A DNA stretch of 64,000 bases from JACVRW01 sp963751835 (GCA_963751835.1 CAVVWD010000027.1:1-64000), one strand, 5' to 3'. Positions 7,070 to 15,550 are shown, counted from the stretch's first letter. Program-made: numbers and translations. The notes: generated by a model not told the origin, from the sequence alone.

Positions 7070-8266
7070 CTAAGCCAACGGGCTCCTACGGTTGGGCCGC
7101 TTGTACCCGGTCGCCGTCTGCACGCTGGAGGGACGCCATAGTGCGCCGCCGCGCAGCGTTGGGACCCCCTCCGCATTGAGGGTGTTGGCGATCGCCTGCA
7201 GTGTCATCCCGCCGGCCCGCATATCGACGATGCGCTGCTTCAGCGCCGGCGCGTCGCTCACGGCCGGCTGTCCCGAGGATCTTCCGGCGAGGCGCGCGGC
7301 CTCGAGCCCCTTGCGTGTTCGCTGCATGAGCGTCTTCCGCTGGGAGCCACCAACCGTGGCGAGCGCCTTCGCGACCAGACGCCCCTCCGGTGTGCTGGTG
7401 TCCAGATCGATGTCGACGACCACGAGCCGCGCGCCGCGCCGATCGAGCCACTCGACGAGCGTTCCGAGGTTGGCCGCTGAACGGGTCAACCGCTCGAGGC
7501 TCGACACGACGAGGCAGGAGGCGTCGTGCGCCTTCAGATGCTCCAGCGCGTATGCGAGGCCCGGGCGGTTCAAGTCGGAGCCGCCCCGGGACTCGACGTC
7601 CCGCACGAGCTTCAGCAAGTCCAGGCCCTTCCGGCTGCAGATTGCGTCGATCTCCTGCTGCTGGCGGCGCATCGAGTCGTTGCCCTGGTCCCCCCCGGGC
7701 ACGCTCGCATAGCCCAGCGCGGGCTGCCTGCCGGGCGAGGGGTGCGCTCGCGCGTCGCGGTCCGGCGCGGGACCCGACGACTGCGTGGACCTAGTCGGGG
7801 GCGGCGGACGCGGCACCGGGGGGCGACGGGTGGACTGCGCCGTCGATGTGGCGTCGAGATCGTGAGGCCGTCGACCGTCGGCGGCCGGCGAGGCACCGGG
7901 CGCTCCGCCGCGAAGTGCGCGCTTCTTATCTCGAAATCGCTCGGTGACGCCGTGCGCCGACGCCCGTGCGAAGACGAAGATCGCAGACGCGGCGAGAAGG
8001 AGCAGCCCCGCTATCAGAAGGACCGTGGTGGCGTTGCTGCCATCGCTGGTCGTCCGGTCGGTCGCCAGGGGCACGGGCGGGTTCCGGTCACCCCGGCGCT
8101 CGCTGGTCTCCTTCCGAGGTGTGGAGCGTGGCTCCTCGAGCGGGTACTCCTCCCATAGTTCAGATGGCACCTCGCGGGGACCGGGGCCCTGCGCTTGCGC
8201 GTCGGATGGCGCGGCCCAGGGCCACAGCAACACGACGAGCATTCCCACTGTCAGCAGCCGGGGCAT
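7070..8266 (-). CDS. Membrane-anchored serine-recombinase-like protein, active site altered
   Basis: 398 residues. Residues 1-24 look like a signal sequence ending in DAQA; 81-100 form a clear membrane helix (TTVLLIAGLLLLAASAIFVF); 120-182 are a Pro/Arg-rich linker; 183-330 are a resolvase-like domain; 340-390 resemble the recombinase HTH (MTLQAIANTLNAEGVPTLRG). The Arg pair (SLERLTRSAANLG) and the DTSTPEGRLVAKAL motif are kept, but the catalytic Y-x-R-V-S motif reads Y-A-S-V-P at 186-190, so both the Arg and the nucleophilic Ser are replaced. Recombination activity is therefore doubtful. It is last in an operon with the L,D-transpeptidase; start and stop overlap by one base. Confidence 0.75.
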   Translation of the reverse strand: MPRLLTVGMLVVLLWPWAAPSDAQAQGPGPREVPSELWEEYPLEEPRSTPRKETSERRGDRNPPVPLATDRTTSDGSNATTVLLIAGLLLLAASAIFVFARASAHGVTERFRDKKRALRGGAPGASPAADGRRPHDLDATSTAQSTRRPPVPRPPPPTRSTQSSGPAPDRDARAHPSPGRQPALGYASVPGGDQGNDSMRRQQQEIDAICSRKGLDLLKLVRDVESRGGSDLNRPGLAYALEHLKAHDASCLVVSSLERLTRSAANLGTLVEWLDRRGARLVVVDIDLDTSTPEGRLVAKALATVGGSQRKTLMQRTRKGLEAARLAGRSSGQPAVSDAPALKQRIVDMRAGGMTLQAIANTLNAEGVPTLRGGALWRPSSVQTATGYKRPNRRSPLA

Positions 8267-9063
8267 CAGCGGATCGTAAGTGGCGTGCCGACCGGCATCA
8301 GCCGGCCAAGACGTACGATGTCAGGGTTGCGCATCCGGATGCAACCGTGCGAGATCCGTCCGGGAACCTGCTCTGGACGGTCGGTCCCGTGGATCCCGAC
8401 GAAGCCGCCACCCGGCCAGTCGGTCAGCACGTTCGAGCGGGCGCTCGTGCCGAAGGCGAGCGGCCCGTAGAAGCTGCTTCGGTAGCGGACGAGCTTGTTG
8501 CGGATGTAGAACCGGCCACGCGGCGTCGGCCACCTCGGCTGCCCGACCGCCACGGGGGCCCGAAGCAACCGGTGGCCGTCTCGCAGCAGCGTCGCACGCA
8601 GGCGGCGCAGATCGACCACGAGTTGGGTCCGGACGGGACGGTAAGCGCCGATCGCATCCCGCGGCAGCCAGCCCGTTGTGCCAGCCGGAAGTGCCGGCAG
8701 TCGAGCGCGGACCCACACCCGCCCGTGCCGGTCGGCAGCACGGTCGAGTATGAGCAGCGTGTTGTCGGTTCCCTCCGGCGTTCGAGTCCCCACCGACGCG
8801 ACCACCGGGGCGGCGCGTTCCGGCGCGCTTCGCGCGCGGACCGCCCGGCGAACCGTAGACCAGACGGATAGGTGAGGCTCCTGCCCCAAGCGCTCCGGCC
8901 GCGGCACGGCCAGGACCGACGCGGCGGGGGCCCCGAGCGGCATCTCGCGCGGCGACGAGTCGAACGCGGGCCAGAGCAGCACGACCGCGAGCCCGAGACC
9001 GGCCCCGGCGGCCGCCTGCGCGGCTGCCGATGGCGCTCGACGCTCCCGGGGCGCGCGGCTCAT
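8266..9063 (-). CDS. L,D-transpeptidase (YkuD fold)
   Basis: 265 residues. A short basic N-terminus and a membrane anchor at about 16-34 (AAAGAGLGLAVVLLW) place it outside the membrane. The middle part (about 75-140) is SH3-like. The C-terminal YkuD domain ends with FVGIHGTDRPEQVPGRISHG followed by CIRM, containing the catalytic His and Cys. It would form 3-3 cross-links in peptidoglycan or attach proteins to it. Its ATG overlaps the TGA of the ferritin-like gene upstream (ATGA) and its TGA overlaps the ATG of the recombinase-like gene, so the genes are translationally coupled. Confidence 0.9.
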   Translation of the reverse strand: MSRAPRERRAPSAAAQAAAGAGLGLAVVLLWPAFDSSPREMPLGAPAASVLAVPRPERLGQEPHLSVWSTVRRAVRARSAPERAAPVVASVGTRTPEGTDNTLLILDRAADRHGRVWVRARLPALPAGTTGWLPRDAIGAYRPVRTQLVVDLRRLRATLLRDGHRLLRAPVAVGQPRWPTPRGRFYIRNKLVRYRSSFYGPLAFGTSARSNVLTDWPGGGFVGIHGTDRPEQVPGRISHGCIRMRNPDIVRLGRLMPVGTPLTIR

Positions 9064-9745
9064 CCGATATAGCGAGGGGACCGCTCGGCGTTGGTCGCCG
9101 GAGGGCCGGTAATGAAGTTGGTCGACCGCACCACCCGAGTGACTTCGGGCCGCGACCGTGGCTGGTCGAAGGCGGACTGGGCCGGGTTGACATCAAAGAG
9201 GTAGCGCATCCAGGCGGCGTGGCGCGCCTCCACAGAGTGGATCGCAAGCGCCGACGCCAGCGCCGACTTCGACTCGAGGCGCGTGGCCTGACCCTTGTAG
9301 GCGGCCACCGCGAGATCCTCGAACGCGACCGCCGTCTTCAGGAAGGCCGTCGGGTCCTCCGTCGTGCCCTGGAAGTCGAAGGTCGGTCGCTTTACCGCCT
9401 TTCGCCCGAGCACGTTCCTGAAGGCATTGACGTGCGCGCGCTCGACGCTCCCAACCACCTGCGCCGCACGGGCGGTCCTACCCGCAGCGCGCCCATCCGC
9501 TCCGCCTCGGTGTAGAACGCCGCCTGAAGATACTCGAGCACGAGCGCGTAGTTGAGGATGAAGACGTCAGTCGTGGGCAGGCTGCCCGCTTGCGCCAGCG
9601 CATCCTCGGTGGTCCGCCGTCCGAGCAGTGCGGTAGAGCCACCCAGCGCCGCGGCCAGGAACGCGGCGCGTGACAAACCTGTGCGCTCGAGTGACTCCGC
9701 GAGCGCGCCGTCCACGTCAAGCCGGTCAAACGAGAGGTCGTCCAT
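9060..9745 (-). pseudogene. Ferritin-like domain protein, frameshifted
   Basis: Two overlapping frames together make one ferritin-like (Ferritin_2 type) protein. The first runs from ATG 9745 (MDDLSFDRLDVDGALAESLE) through LNYALVLEYLQAAFYTEAER; after a one-base loss near 9477 the second continues VVGSVERAHVNAFRNVLGRK and the closing helix HSVEARHAAWMRYLFDVNPA. The Glu and His ligands of a four-helix bundle are all present across the break, so the lesion may be recent or a sequence error. ATG lies 3 bp after the stop of the paralogue upstream, and its stop overlaps the L,D-transpeptidase start. Confidence 0.75.
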
Positions 9746-9748
9746 GCC

Positions 9749-10351
9749 TCATCTCCTGACGCCGAGGCGCGACAGACCCTCGAGCACCTCGTCATTCGAC
9801 AGTGCCTTGTCGGTCGCGTCAGCTGCGGGGAGTTGGCCTACGATGCTCCGGATCCATGCCGCATGGCGGGCCTCCACCGACACGATCGTGGCGGCCCCGG
9901 CCAGCACCTCGCGGCTGACATTGCCGCCCTGGCCATTGTAGGCGCCCACGGCGAGGTCCTCGATTTCGGCCGCGGCGGCGACGAAGGCGTCAGGCTGACG
10001 GGTTCTGTCTCCGAAGTCGAAGTCCGGCTTGCTGCGCGCCTGTCCGCCCAGGAGCCTCTTCAGGAAACCCAAGTGTTCGTCCTCCTGCGACGCCACCTGC
10101 CTGGCGTAGCGGAGGACCTCGCCGTTGAGAGCGCCCCGGCGGACCGCTTCCGTGTAGAAGGCTGCCTGCGTTTGCTCAACGAGCAGCAGAAGGTTGAGCG
10201 CGCGGACGTCTTTCTCGCGCGGCGAGGCGGTCGTTATTCGCGGAGCGCCCGTGATCGCGACGCCCCCGAGTGCCACTCCTCCGAGCAAGAGCGCGCGCCT
10301 GCGGAAGACGGAGGGTGAGCGACGGTCCGTGTGCGACGCGGAACGGGTCAT
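9749..10351 (-). CDS. Ferritin-like domain protein with twin-arginine-type leader
   Basis: 200 residues from ATG 10351; a TTG six codons earlier is less likely. The leader reads SVFRRRALLLGGVALGGVAI, consistent with export by Tat or Sec. The mature protein is a four-helix ferritin-like domain (Ferritin_2): LNLLLLVEQTQAAFYTEAVR, then QVASQEDEHLGFLKRLLGGQ, then EIEDLAVGAYNGQ and VSVEARHAAWIRSIVGQLPA, with the expected Glu and E-x-x-H pairs. First gene of the operon: ferritin-like, ferritin-like, L,D-transpeptidase, recombinase-like. The two ferritin-like genes are paralogues. A role in metal or oxidant handling at the cell surface is an inference. Confidence 0.8.
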   Translation of the reverse strand: MTRSASHTDRRSPSVFRRRALLLGGVALGGVAITGAPRITTASPREKDVRALNLLLLVEQTQAAFYTEAVRRGALNGEVLRYARQVASQEDEHLGFLKRLLGGQARSKPDFDFGDRTRQPDAFVAAAAEIEDLAVGAYNGQGGNVSREVLAGAATIVSVEARHAAWIRSIVGQLPAADATDKALSNDEVLEGLSRLGVRR

Positions 10352-10560
10352 TGTCCCAGTCTCGCTCAATTCTGCAAAAGAGCGCGCCGCTCGTGGCGCC
10401 GAATCGCGGGATGCGGGGATTTACGCGCCCATGTCATTGCGTACACGGCTAAACGGGCCATTCATGCAATAGAACGAACGCCGACCTTCTGGCCGTACGC
10501 GAGCGCGCGCCATCAACGTCGGCCGCACATGGTGCGGTCGCCGCCGTCTGCTCGGCGGGT

Positions 10561-11382
10561 TCATGTCCGCGGCTCGGCCAGCTCGGCCAGCGAGGCGCTC
10601 GAGGTGATGCCCGTGAACCACCGCCAGGCCACCCGTGGGGCTTCGCCGTCGACGTTGGGAGCGCCGCGTCTGCCTTGGACGTCCTCGGCGGTGACGGTGC
10701 GGAGCTCCACGCTGAAGCGGGTGGCGCCCGAGGTGTTGGGAACGCTGGCGTGCAGGTGAGCGCCCGAGAAGCACAACAGATCACCGGGCTCGATCACGAT
10801 GCGTAGCTCCGAGTCCGCGTCCACTGGTTCCGTCGGCCTCGGGACGATCGGCATCTCCCGCACCCGCTCGAGATCCCATGTTGCGCTCGTGTTCCCGAGC
10901 GGGCGCAACCAGTAGGCGGGGTACAGCGCAATCGTGCGTTCCCGGGTGATCGGGAGTAGCGGTGTCCACCAGTTCGTTTGGGCGTAGACATTGGACGACC
11001 ACGTGTCGCGGTGGTAGCCCAGCGTCCCGGTCTCAGTGAAGTCCTGATGCGGTTGGATCCGCAGGTGCAGCCAATCCCAGTAGCCGCGATCGAGCTCTAC
11101 CCCGACGTCTCGCAGCACCTCCCGGAAGCCCTCGATAGCCGCTGGGTGCCGCCGCCACCGCGCGCCCAGCGCGCCCGCTCGAGCTGCGAACTCCTCCGGC
11201 CCCAGGGCAAACTGCGCGTGCGCCGGCGCCTCGCCGAATACCGCCCTGAGGAGCTCGCCGGCGAGCCTCGAGAGGCGCCGTAGCGGCGCCACGTCCTTGA
11301 AGATCAGCACGTCCCCGCGGAAGAGCGCCTCACCGCGCCGCTCATCGGCAAGCGGCCCCTTCATCACTTGGATCGATGCCAT
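10561..11382 (-). CDS. Phytanoyl-CoA dioxygenase-like Fe(II)/2-oxoglutarate oxygenase
   Basis: 273 residues. The iron triad is visible: GYHRDTWSSN gives H-x-D and LLCFSGAHLHASVPNTSGAT gives the distal His, followed by RFSVELRTV with the 2-oxoglutarate-binding Arg. The DWLHLRIQPHQDF strand and the central LYPAYWLRPLGNTSATWDLE fit the PhyH group of small-molecule hydroxylases. Substrate unknown. ATG at 11382. It stands alone, 209 bp upstream of the ferritin-like operon on the same strand with no gene between. Confidence 0.75.
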   Translation of the reverse strand: MASIQVMKGPLADERRGEALFRGDVLIFKDVAPLRRLSRLAGELLRAVFGEAPAHAQFALGPEEFAARAGALGARWRRHPAAIEGFREVLRDVGVELDRGYWDWLHLRIQPHQDFTETGTLGYHRDTWSSNVYAQTNWWTPLLPITRERTIALYPAYWLRPLGNTSATWDLERVREMPIVPRPTEPVDADSELRIVIEPGDLLCFSGAHLHASVPNTSGATRFSVELRTVTAEDVQGRRGAPNVDGEAPRVAWRWFTGITSSASLAELAEPRT

Positions 11383-11737
11383 CTGCTCCCACTACAGGAT
11401 GACCGCTCGAGACCTCACGCGGCTGCTCCCTGAGTCTGGCCGGACGCGCGAACCGGCATGCGCGAGCCGCAGGCGCAACGACCTCACGGCCGCCACGGGC
11501 GATCGGCAGCATGACCTGCGGAATCAGGGGCCGACTGCGACGGTCGGCATCGGCCGCTGCCGCTTGCCCAACAAGAGCGAGCGCGAGCCGATAGTCGGCG
11601 TGGACGCTCGGAGCTCGTCCCTTGCGAGAGCGTGGCTGATCGTCGACAGCAGGACCGCTTGCGTCAAAGCAGCAGCGCCGTGGCCCAGCCGAGGCGGTGG
11701 TTCCGTAGCGTGGTTCCGAGGACGACGCGAGGGACAC
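11383..11737. other. Intergenic, no gene seen
   Basis: About 355 bp between the dioxygenase start and the xanthine-dehydrogenase remnant. Open frames exist on both strands but their translations are Arg/Ala-rich without family features. It must hold the dioxygenase promoter; no clear -35/-10 pair was found. Confidence 0.4.
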
Positions 11738-11840
11738 CTTCGACTGGTCGGGCAGGTGGGCGTGGCGGCCGCGATCCTGAACGCGGTCAGGCACGCCACC
11801 GGGCGGCGCGTGCGGGAGCTGCGGATCGCTGCCGGGCGTG
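11738..11840 (+). pseudogene. Molybdenum hydroxylase large subunit, C-terminal remnant
   Basis: The frame reads LRLVGQVGVAAAILNAVRHA followed by TGRRVRELRIAAGR. This matches the end of the xanthine/aldehyde dehydrogenase molybdopterin subunit (G-x-A-G-V-V-G-V-A-x-A-I-A-N-A-V-x-H-A-T-G-R-R-V-R-x-L-P). The normal Pro after RELR is changed, and nothing upstream continues the domain. It is a relic ahead of the histidine kinase gene. Confidence 0.5.
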
Positions 11841-12014
11841 GTGACGGTCCCGGCCGGTGTCGGCGCGTGAGTCCGACGGGGCCGAGCAGTCCGCGCTCGG
11901 CCCGGTCGGACTGCGGCTTGTCGCCGTGATCGCGTTGTGGTGGGAAGATTGGCCAGGCTCCCGGCAGCGCCCTGGATCGTCGGGACTCACCGACACCTCC
12001 CTGATCGGAGCCCG

Positions 12015-14042
12015 ATGGCCGTGCAGAACGTCGTGAACCTCAGATCGCTTGTCGCCCGCCTCCACGAGAGTTTCAACGACCGCGACCTCGACGCGTGGAG
12101 CGAGGTGTTCGACGACGAGGTCGAGTTCGTGGTGGACGGTGGCGCGTTCCGGGGGGTCGCCGCGGCCCGCGCGTACGTCGCCGCCGTCCTCCGCGAGTTC
12201 CCCGGCCTGCGCATCCACGACGCGCGCGTTGTCGCCGAGAGCGGCGACACGATCGTGGTCGAGCACCAGATCCTCAACGGCGATCCATCACGCGGGCCGC
12301 TGCGCCCGCAGGGCTCGGTGTGCGAGATCTACCGCGTGCGCGACGGGCGCGTCGTCGCCTTCAGGGGCTACTACAGGGCCGAGGGCGCGGACCGCGAGGA
12401 CCTAGTCAAGGTGCCGTGGCGGGCCGAAGGCTCGAAGATGGCCGAGGAGCAGGCGGCGCTTCGGCGGGTCGCGACGCTCGTCGCGCGCGGCGTGTCGCAG
12501 GGCGAGCTGTTCGCGGCGGTCAACGAGGAGGTCGGCTGGCTCGTGGGCGCCGATCCGACGTCCCTGATGCGCTTCGAGGCCGACGACACGGTGACGCTCG
12601 TGGCCGCCTGGAGCGCCGCGGACGCAGGTTTTCCGATCGGCGCCCGTCGGCCCGTAGACGACGAGCTGCGGTCGATGCGGGACGGCGGACACGCAGTGCG
12701 GTTCGGGCCAATGGAGCTGCCGCTAGACGGGCCGTTCGCCGAGGAGGGGCGGCAGCTCGCGATCCGGTCCGCGGTGGGCGTCCCGATCGTGGTCGACGGC
12801 CGCGTGTGGGGCGCGTCGGTCGCCGCCTCGGCCCGTGAGGAGCCGTTCCCAGAGGACACCGAGACGCGGCTGGCCCAGTTCACGGAGCTGTTGGCGACGG
12901 CGATCTCGAACGCCGAGGCGCGGGCAGACGCGAGTCGCCTCGCGGAGGAGCAGGCGGCGCTCCGGCGCGTCGCGACGCTCGTCGCGCACGAGTCGTCGCC
13001 GTCGGAGGTCTCCGCAGCGGTCGCCAAGGAGGTGGCAGCGCTCCTGGGCGTCGAAAACATGAGAATGGCCAGATACGACGCCGACGCAACCGTCACCGTA
13101 GTCGCGCAGTGGGGCGAGCCCGACGCCGCCTTCCCGGTTGGTTCCCGTGTCCCCATGGGGGGGAAGAACATCGCCTCGCAGGTGCTTGAAACCGAGCGGC
13201 CCGCCCGCATCGAGTCCGCGAAGGCCACCGGAGCAATCGGGGCCTACGTCCGCAGCATGGGAAGCCGCACCGCGGTCGGCGCTCCGATCGTGGTCGACGG
13301 ACGGCTCTGGGGCGTCATGGTCGCGACGTCGCCGGAGGGCGGGTCGCTGCGGGCGGACACCGAGTCGCGCCTGGAGAACTTCACCGAGCTGGTCGCGACG
13401 GCGATCTCGAACACCGAAGCGCGGGAGGAGTTGGCGGCGTCGCGGGCGCGGATCGTGGCGGCCACCGACGAGGAGCGCCGCAGGGTGGTTCGCGATCTGC
13501 ACGACGGAGCCCAGCAGCGCCTGGTCCACACGATCATCACACTGACGCGGGCGCGCGCGGCGCTCAAGAACGAGGAGGAAGCCGGCCCCGCGCTTGTGAG
13601 CGAGGCGCTCGACGAGACAGAGCAGGCAATGGCCGAGCTGCGCGAGCTCGCCCACGGCATCCTCCCAGGGGTCCTCAAGCACGGCGGGCTCCGCGCGGGC
13701 GTACAGGCGCTGGTTTCGCGGACGCCGGTGCCGGTCGAGAACAGCGTGTCCGTGGACCGGCTCCCTGCCGCGGTTGAGGCGACCGCATACTTCGTCGTCG
13801 CCGAGGCGCTCACCAATGTCGCGAAACACGCCCGCGCCGGACGCGCCACGGTCACGGCCCGCGTCAAGGACGGCACCCTCCGGGTCCAGGTACGCGACGA
13901 CGGCGTGGGAGGCGCCCGGCCCGACGGGAGCGGTCTGCTCGGGCTGGCGGACCGGCTCGCCGTCCACGACGGCGATCTCCGCGTCGAAAGCCCGGCCGAC
14001 GGCGGCACCGTGGTCGCAGCCACCATCCCCCTACCCCGGTAG
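12015..14042 (+). CDS. Sensor histidine kinase: SnoaL - GAF - GAF - HisKA_3 - HATPase
   Basis: 675 residues from ATG 12015 behind GATCGGAGCC. Residues 1-120 are a SnoaL/NTF2-like domain (SLVARLHESFNDRDLDAWSE, then GYYRAEGADR). Two repeated GAF domains follow, each begun by a MAEEQAALRRVATLVA-type helix and each containing a GVPIVVDGR / GAPIVVDGR LWG strand. The dimerisation box RRVVRDLHDGAQQRLVH gives the phospho-acceptor His at about 496, and the ATPase has the N box EALTNVAKHARA and the G box VRDDGVGGA, ending GGTVVAATIPL. It is a soluble NarL/DesK-class kinase. No response regulator is adjacent. A SnoaL input domain fused to a kinase is unusual and suggests sensing of a small hydrophobic ligand. 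Confidence 0.9.
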   Translation: MAVQNVVNLRSLVARLHESFNDRDLDAWSEVFDDEVEFVVDGGAFRGVAAARAYVAAVLREFPGLRIHDARVVAESGDTIVVEHQILNGDPSRGPLRPQGSVCEIYRVRDGRVVAFRGYYRAEGADREDLVKVPWRAEGSKMAEEQAALRRVATLVARGVSQGELFAAVNEEVGWLVGADPTSLMRFEADDTVTLVAAWSAADAGFPIGARRPVDDELRSMRDGGHAVRFGPMELPLDGPFAEEGRQLAIRSAVGVPIVVDGRVWGASVAASAREEPFPEDTETRLAQFTELLATAISNAEARADASRLAEEQAALRRVATLVAHESSPSEVSAAVAKEVAALLGVENMRMARYDADATVTVVAQWGEPDAAFPVGSRVPMGGKNIASQVLETERPARIESAKATGAIGAYVRSMGSRTAVGAPIVVDGRLWGVMVATSPEGGSLRADTESRLENFTELVATAISNTEAREELAASRARIVAATDEERRRVVRDLHDGAQQRLVHTIITLTRARAALKNEEEAGPALVSEALDETEQAMAELRELAHGILPGVLKHGGLRAGVQALVSRTPVPVENSVSVDRLPAAVEATAYFVVAEALTNVAKHARAGRATVTARVKDGTLRVQVRDDGVGGARPDGSGLLGLADRLAVHDGDLRVESPADGGTVVAATIPLPR

Positions 14043-14252
14043 CGCACGAGGTCCGGTCGAGCGCTCGCGCCTCGCCAGCTGCGCCACGCACACGCCGTCG
14101 AGCTCGCTCGCGAAGGCGTGCCGCTGAACGTCATCCAACGCCAGCTCGGCCACGCAAACCTCGGCACGACCTCCAGCTACCCCCAAGGCATCGACACCGA
14201 GGAGATCATCGCCGCCGCTCACTGCAGGGTCGCCCGCACTGCTCACGCATGA
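14043..14252 (+). pseudogene. Tyrosine recombinase (integrase), C-terminal remnant
   Basis: Directly after the kinase stop, in the same frame, the sequence reads APRQLRHAHAVELAREGVPL, NVIQRQLGHANLGTTSSY, PQGIDTEEII, ending at TGA 14250-14252. This is the conserved R-H-x-x-x-x-L and L-G-H-x-N-x-x-T-T-x-x-Y block of phage-type integrases, with the catalytic Tyr in SSY. No start codon or N-terminal domain exists. It marks past integration in this region. Confidence 0.7.
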
Positions 14253-14318
14253 GCAGCACCCGGGCAACGCCCGACGCCCGCCCGACCGCGGTGCGTCGAG
14301 TGACCCGGGATGTGCCCG

Positions 14319-14760
14319 CTAGCTCGCTACCGCCAGAAACTCCTGCTCGACCCGCGGGTAGAGCGTCCGTTGATCGTCGCTGAGTCCCGCCTTAACCGTG
14401 CGGCTGAACTCGTCGACGAGGGCCTCGGGCTCGTTGGCCTGGAGCGCGTCAAGCGCGAGGCCGCGACCATCGCCGGAGAAATCTTCTCGACGTCGAGTGG
14501 CGCGGTCAGGTCCGTGTCGACGAAGCCGCTGTGCACTGCGACAACGGCGGTGCCCTGGCGCTTGAGCTCGATACGGGCCGCATTCGTGAAGTTCCCATGC
14601 TGCGGCCTTGGATGCCGCATAGGTTGACAAGAGCGGGATCGCGACCCACGAGTAGCACGTTGACGAACGCGCCACCGCCGTTGCGAGCCAGCACCGGCGC
14701 GAACGCCCGCATCAACGAGACCACACCGAGGTAGTTGGTTTCGAGCTCCAGTCGCGCGGG
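14319..14760 (-). pseudogene. Short-chain dehydrogenase, multiply frameshifted and truncated
   Basis: Three minus-strand frames give consecutive parts of one SDR: LETNYLGVVSLMRAFAPVLA and RNGGGAFVNV, then STYAASKAAAW (the catalytic Y-x-x-x-K region), then ARIELKRQGTAVVAVHSGFV DTDLTAPLD, then the tail EALVDEFSRTVKAGLSDDQR ending FLAVAS. The Rossmann N-terminus is missing at about 14760, where the truncated SnoaL gene begins on the other strand. A dead gene. Confidence 0.75.
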
Positions 14761-14769
14761 ACGTTCGCG

Positions 14770-15045
14770 ATGCCAAAAGGGTTCGGTGAAGGGTCGGTGA
14801 CCGGCCTTGACGCTCTTCGTGACGCCTTCAACGGCTTCCTGGCGATGAGCCCGGAGCTCACCGTCAACGCTGAAAAGACGCTCCTCTCCGGCGACACGGC
14901 GCTCGTCATCGGAAATTGGACGCTGAAGGCCCGCGACGCCGAAGGGAACGACATCGAGACCGGCGGCAGGTACGCGGACGTCGTCCGCCGCCAGCCGGAC
15001 GGCACCTGGCTATTCGTGATCGACAACCCCAACGGCAGCGACTGA
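14770..15045 (+). pseudogene. SnoaL/YybH-like protein, N-terminus missing
   Basis: 91 residues from an ATG at 14770: MPKGFGEGSVTGLDALRDAF, then SPELTVNAEKTLLSGDTALV, IGNWTLKARD and VVRRQPDGTWLFVIDNPNGS D. This is the second half of a YybH-type NTF2-fold protein (usual length 130 or so); the first helices, with about 40 residues, are absent. The break point coincides with the truncated SDR on the opposite strand, so one deletion probably removed the 5' ends of both genes. It may still be translated but should not fold normally. Confidence 0.6.
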
Positions 15046-15365
15046 CCGCGCCGAGCTCCGAGGATCAGCCCGGCTCGAACGACCATGAGAGCTCCTCGTG
15101 GGACCGGTGGTGCGAGACGTCCGCACCAATCGTCGCCTGTGTGGCGCCTGGCGCCTCCACCGCGTCCCCGTCTCGAACTCGCGCGCGAAGCGCGACAATG
15201 GGCGAGCGACGCCAAGCATGGACCAGCAGCTGGCTCTTCGACCGTCGGGTGCCCGGTAGACCATGCAGCTGAGAGGAACCCGCTGCTTCGACGAAGGGAT
15301 GGTCGAACTGCAGCACGAGATAAGGCGCGCGCGGCCTCAACACGACGACGGCTGGGACTCCAAGT
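15046..15365. other. Intergenic, no gene seen
   Basis: 320 bp between the truncated SnoaL gene and the tRNA-Leu repeat. A 34-codon plus-strand frame starting near 15262 (MQLRGTRCFDEGMVELQHEI) ends just before the repeat but has no ribosome site or known relative. Confidence 0.35.
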
Positions 15366-15550
15366 AAACGTTGTCAGATCGTTGCCACCGCCAACATGGG
15401 AACACCCTCAATGTTCGCATGAGGGTTGACGGGCCGTCCAGATTCCGCTCCCAGAGCGGCGAAAGCCGTTGATTTGCAGGGCTCTTCGATGCGCCCAGGG
15501 AGACTCGAACTCCCACCCCGTTTACACAGGACAAGGCCCTCAACCTTGCG
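15366..15550 (-). repeat. Diverged copy of the tRNA-Leu 3' region
   Basis: Bases 15366-15550 match 25309-25500 in the same orientation at roughly 80-85 percent by eye. The match covers the 3' 61 bases of tRNA-Leu(GAG) (identical) plus about 125 bp of downstream flank (AAACGTTGTCAG, GAGGGTTGACG, TTTGCAGGGCTCTTCGATGC are shared). The tRNA terminator is degraded here. The two copies bracket about 10 kb. Confidence 0.8.
15490..15550 (-). pseudogene. tRNA-Leu(GAG), 3' fragment
   Basis: The fragment holds the anticodon arm from its 5' strand, the GAG anticodon, the variable arm, T arm (GGGAGTTCGAGTCTCCC) and acceptor 3' strand of tRNA-Leu, identical to the intact gene at 25436-25521. At 15551 homology stops abruptly, so the D arm and acceptor 5' strand are missing. 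It looks like an attachment-site relic or the remains of a duplicated tRNA. Confidence 0.75.
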
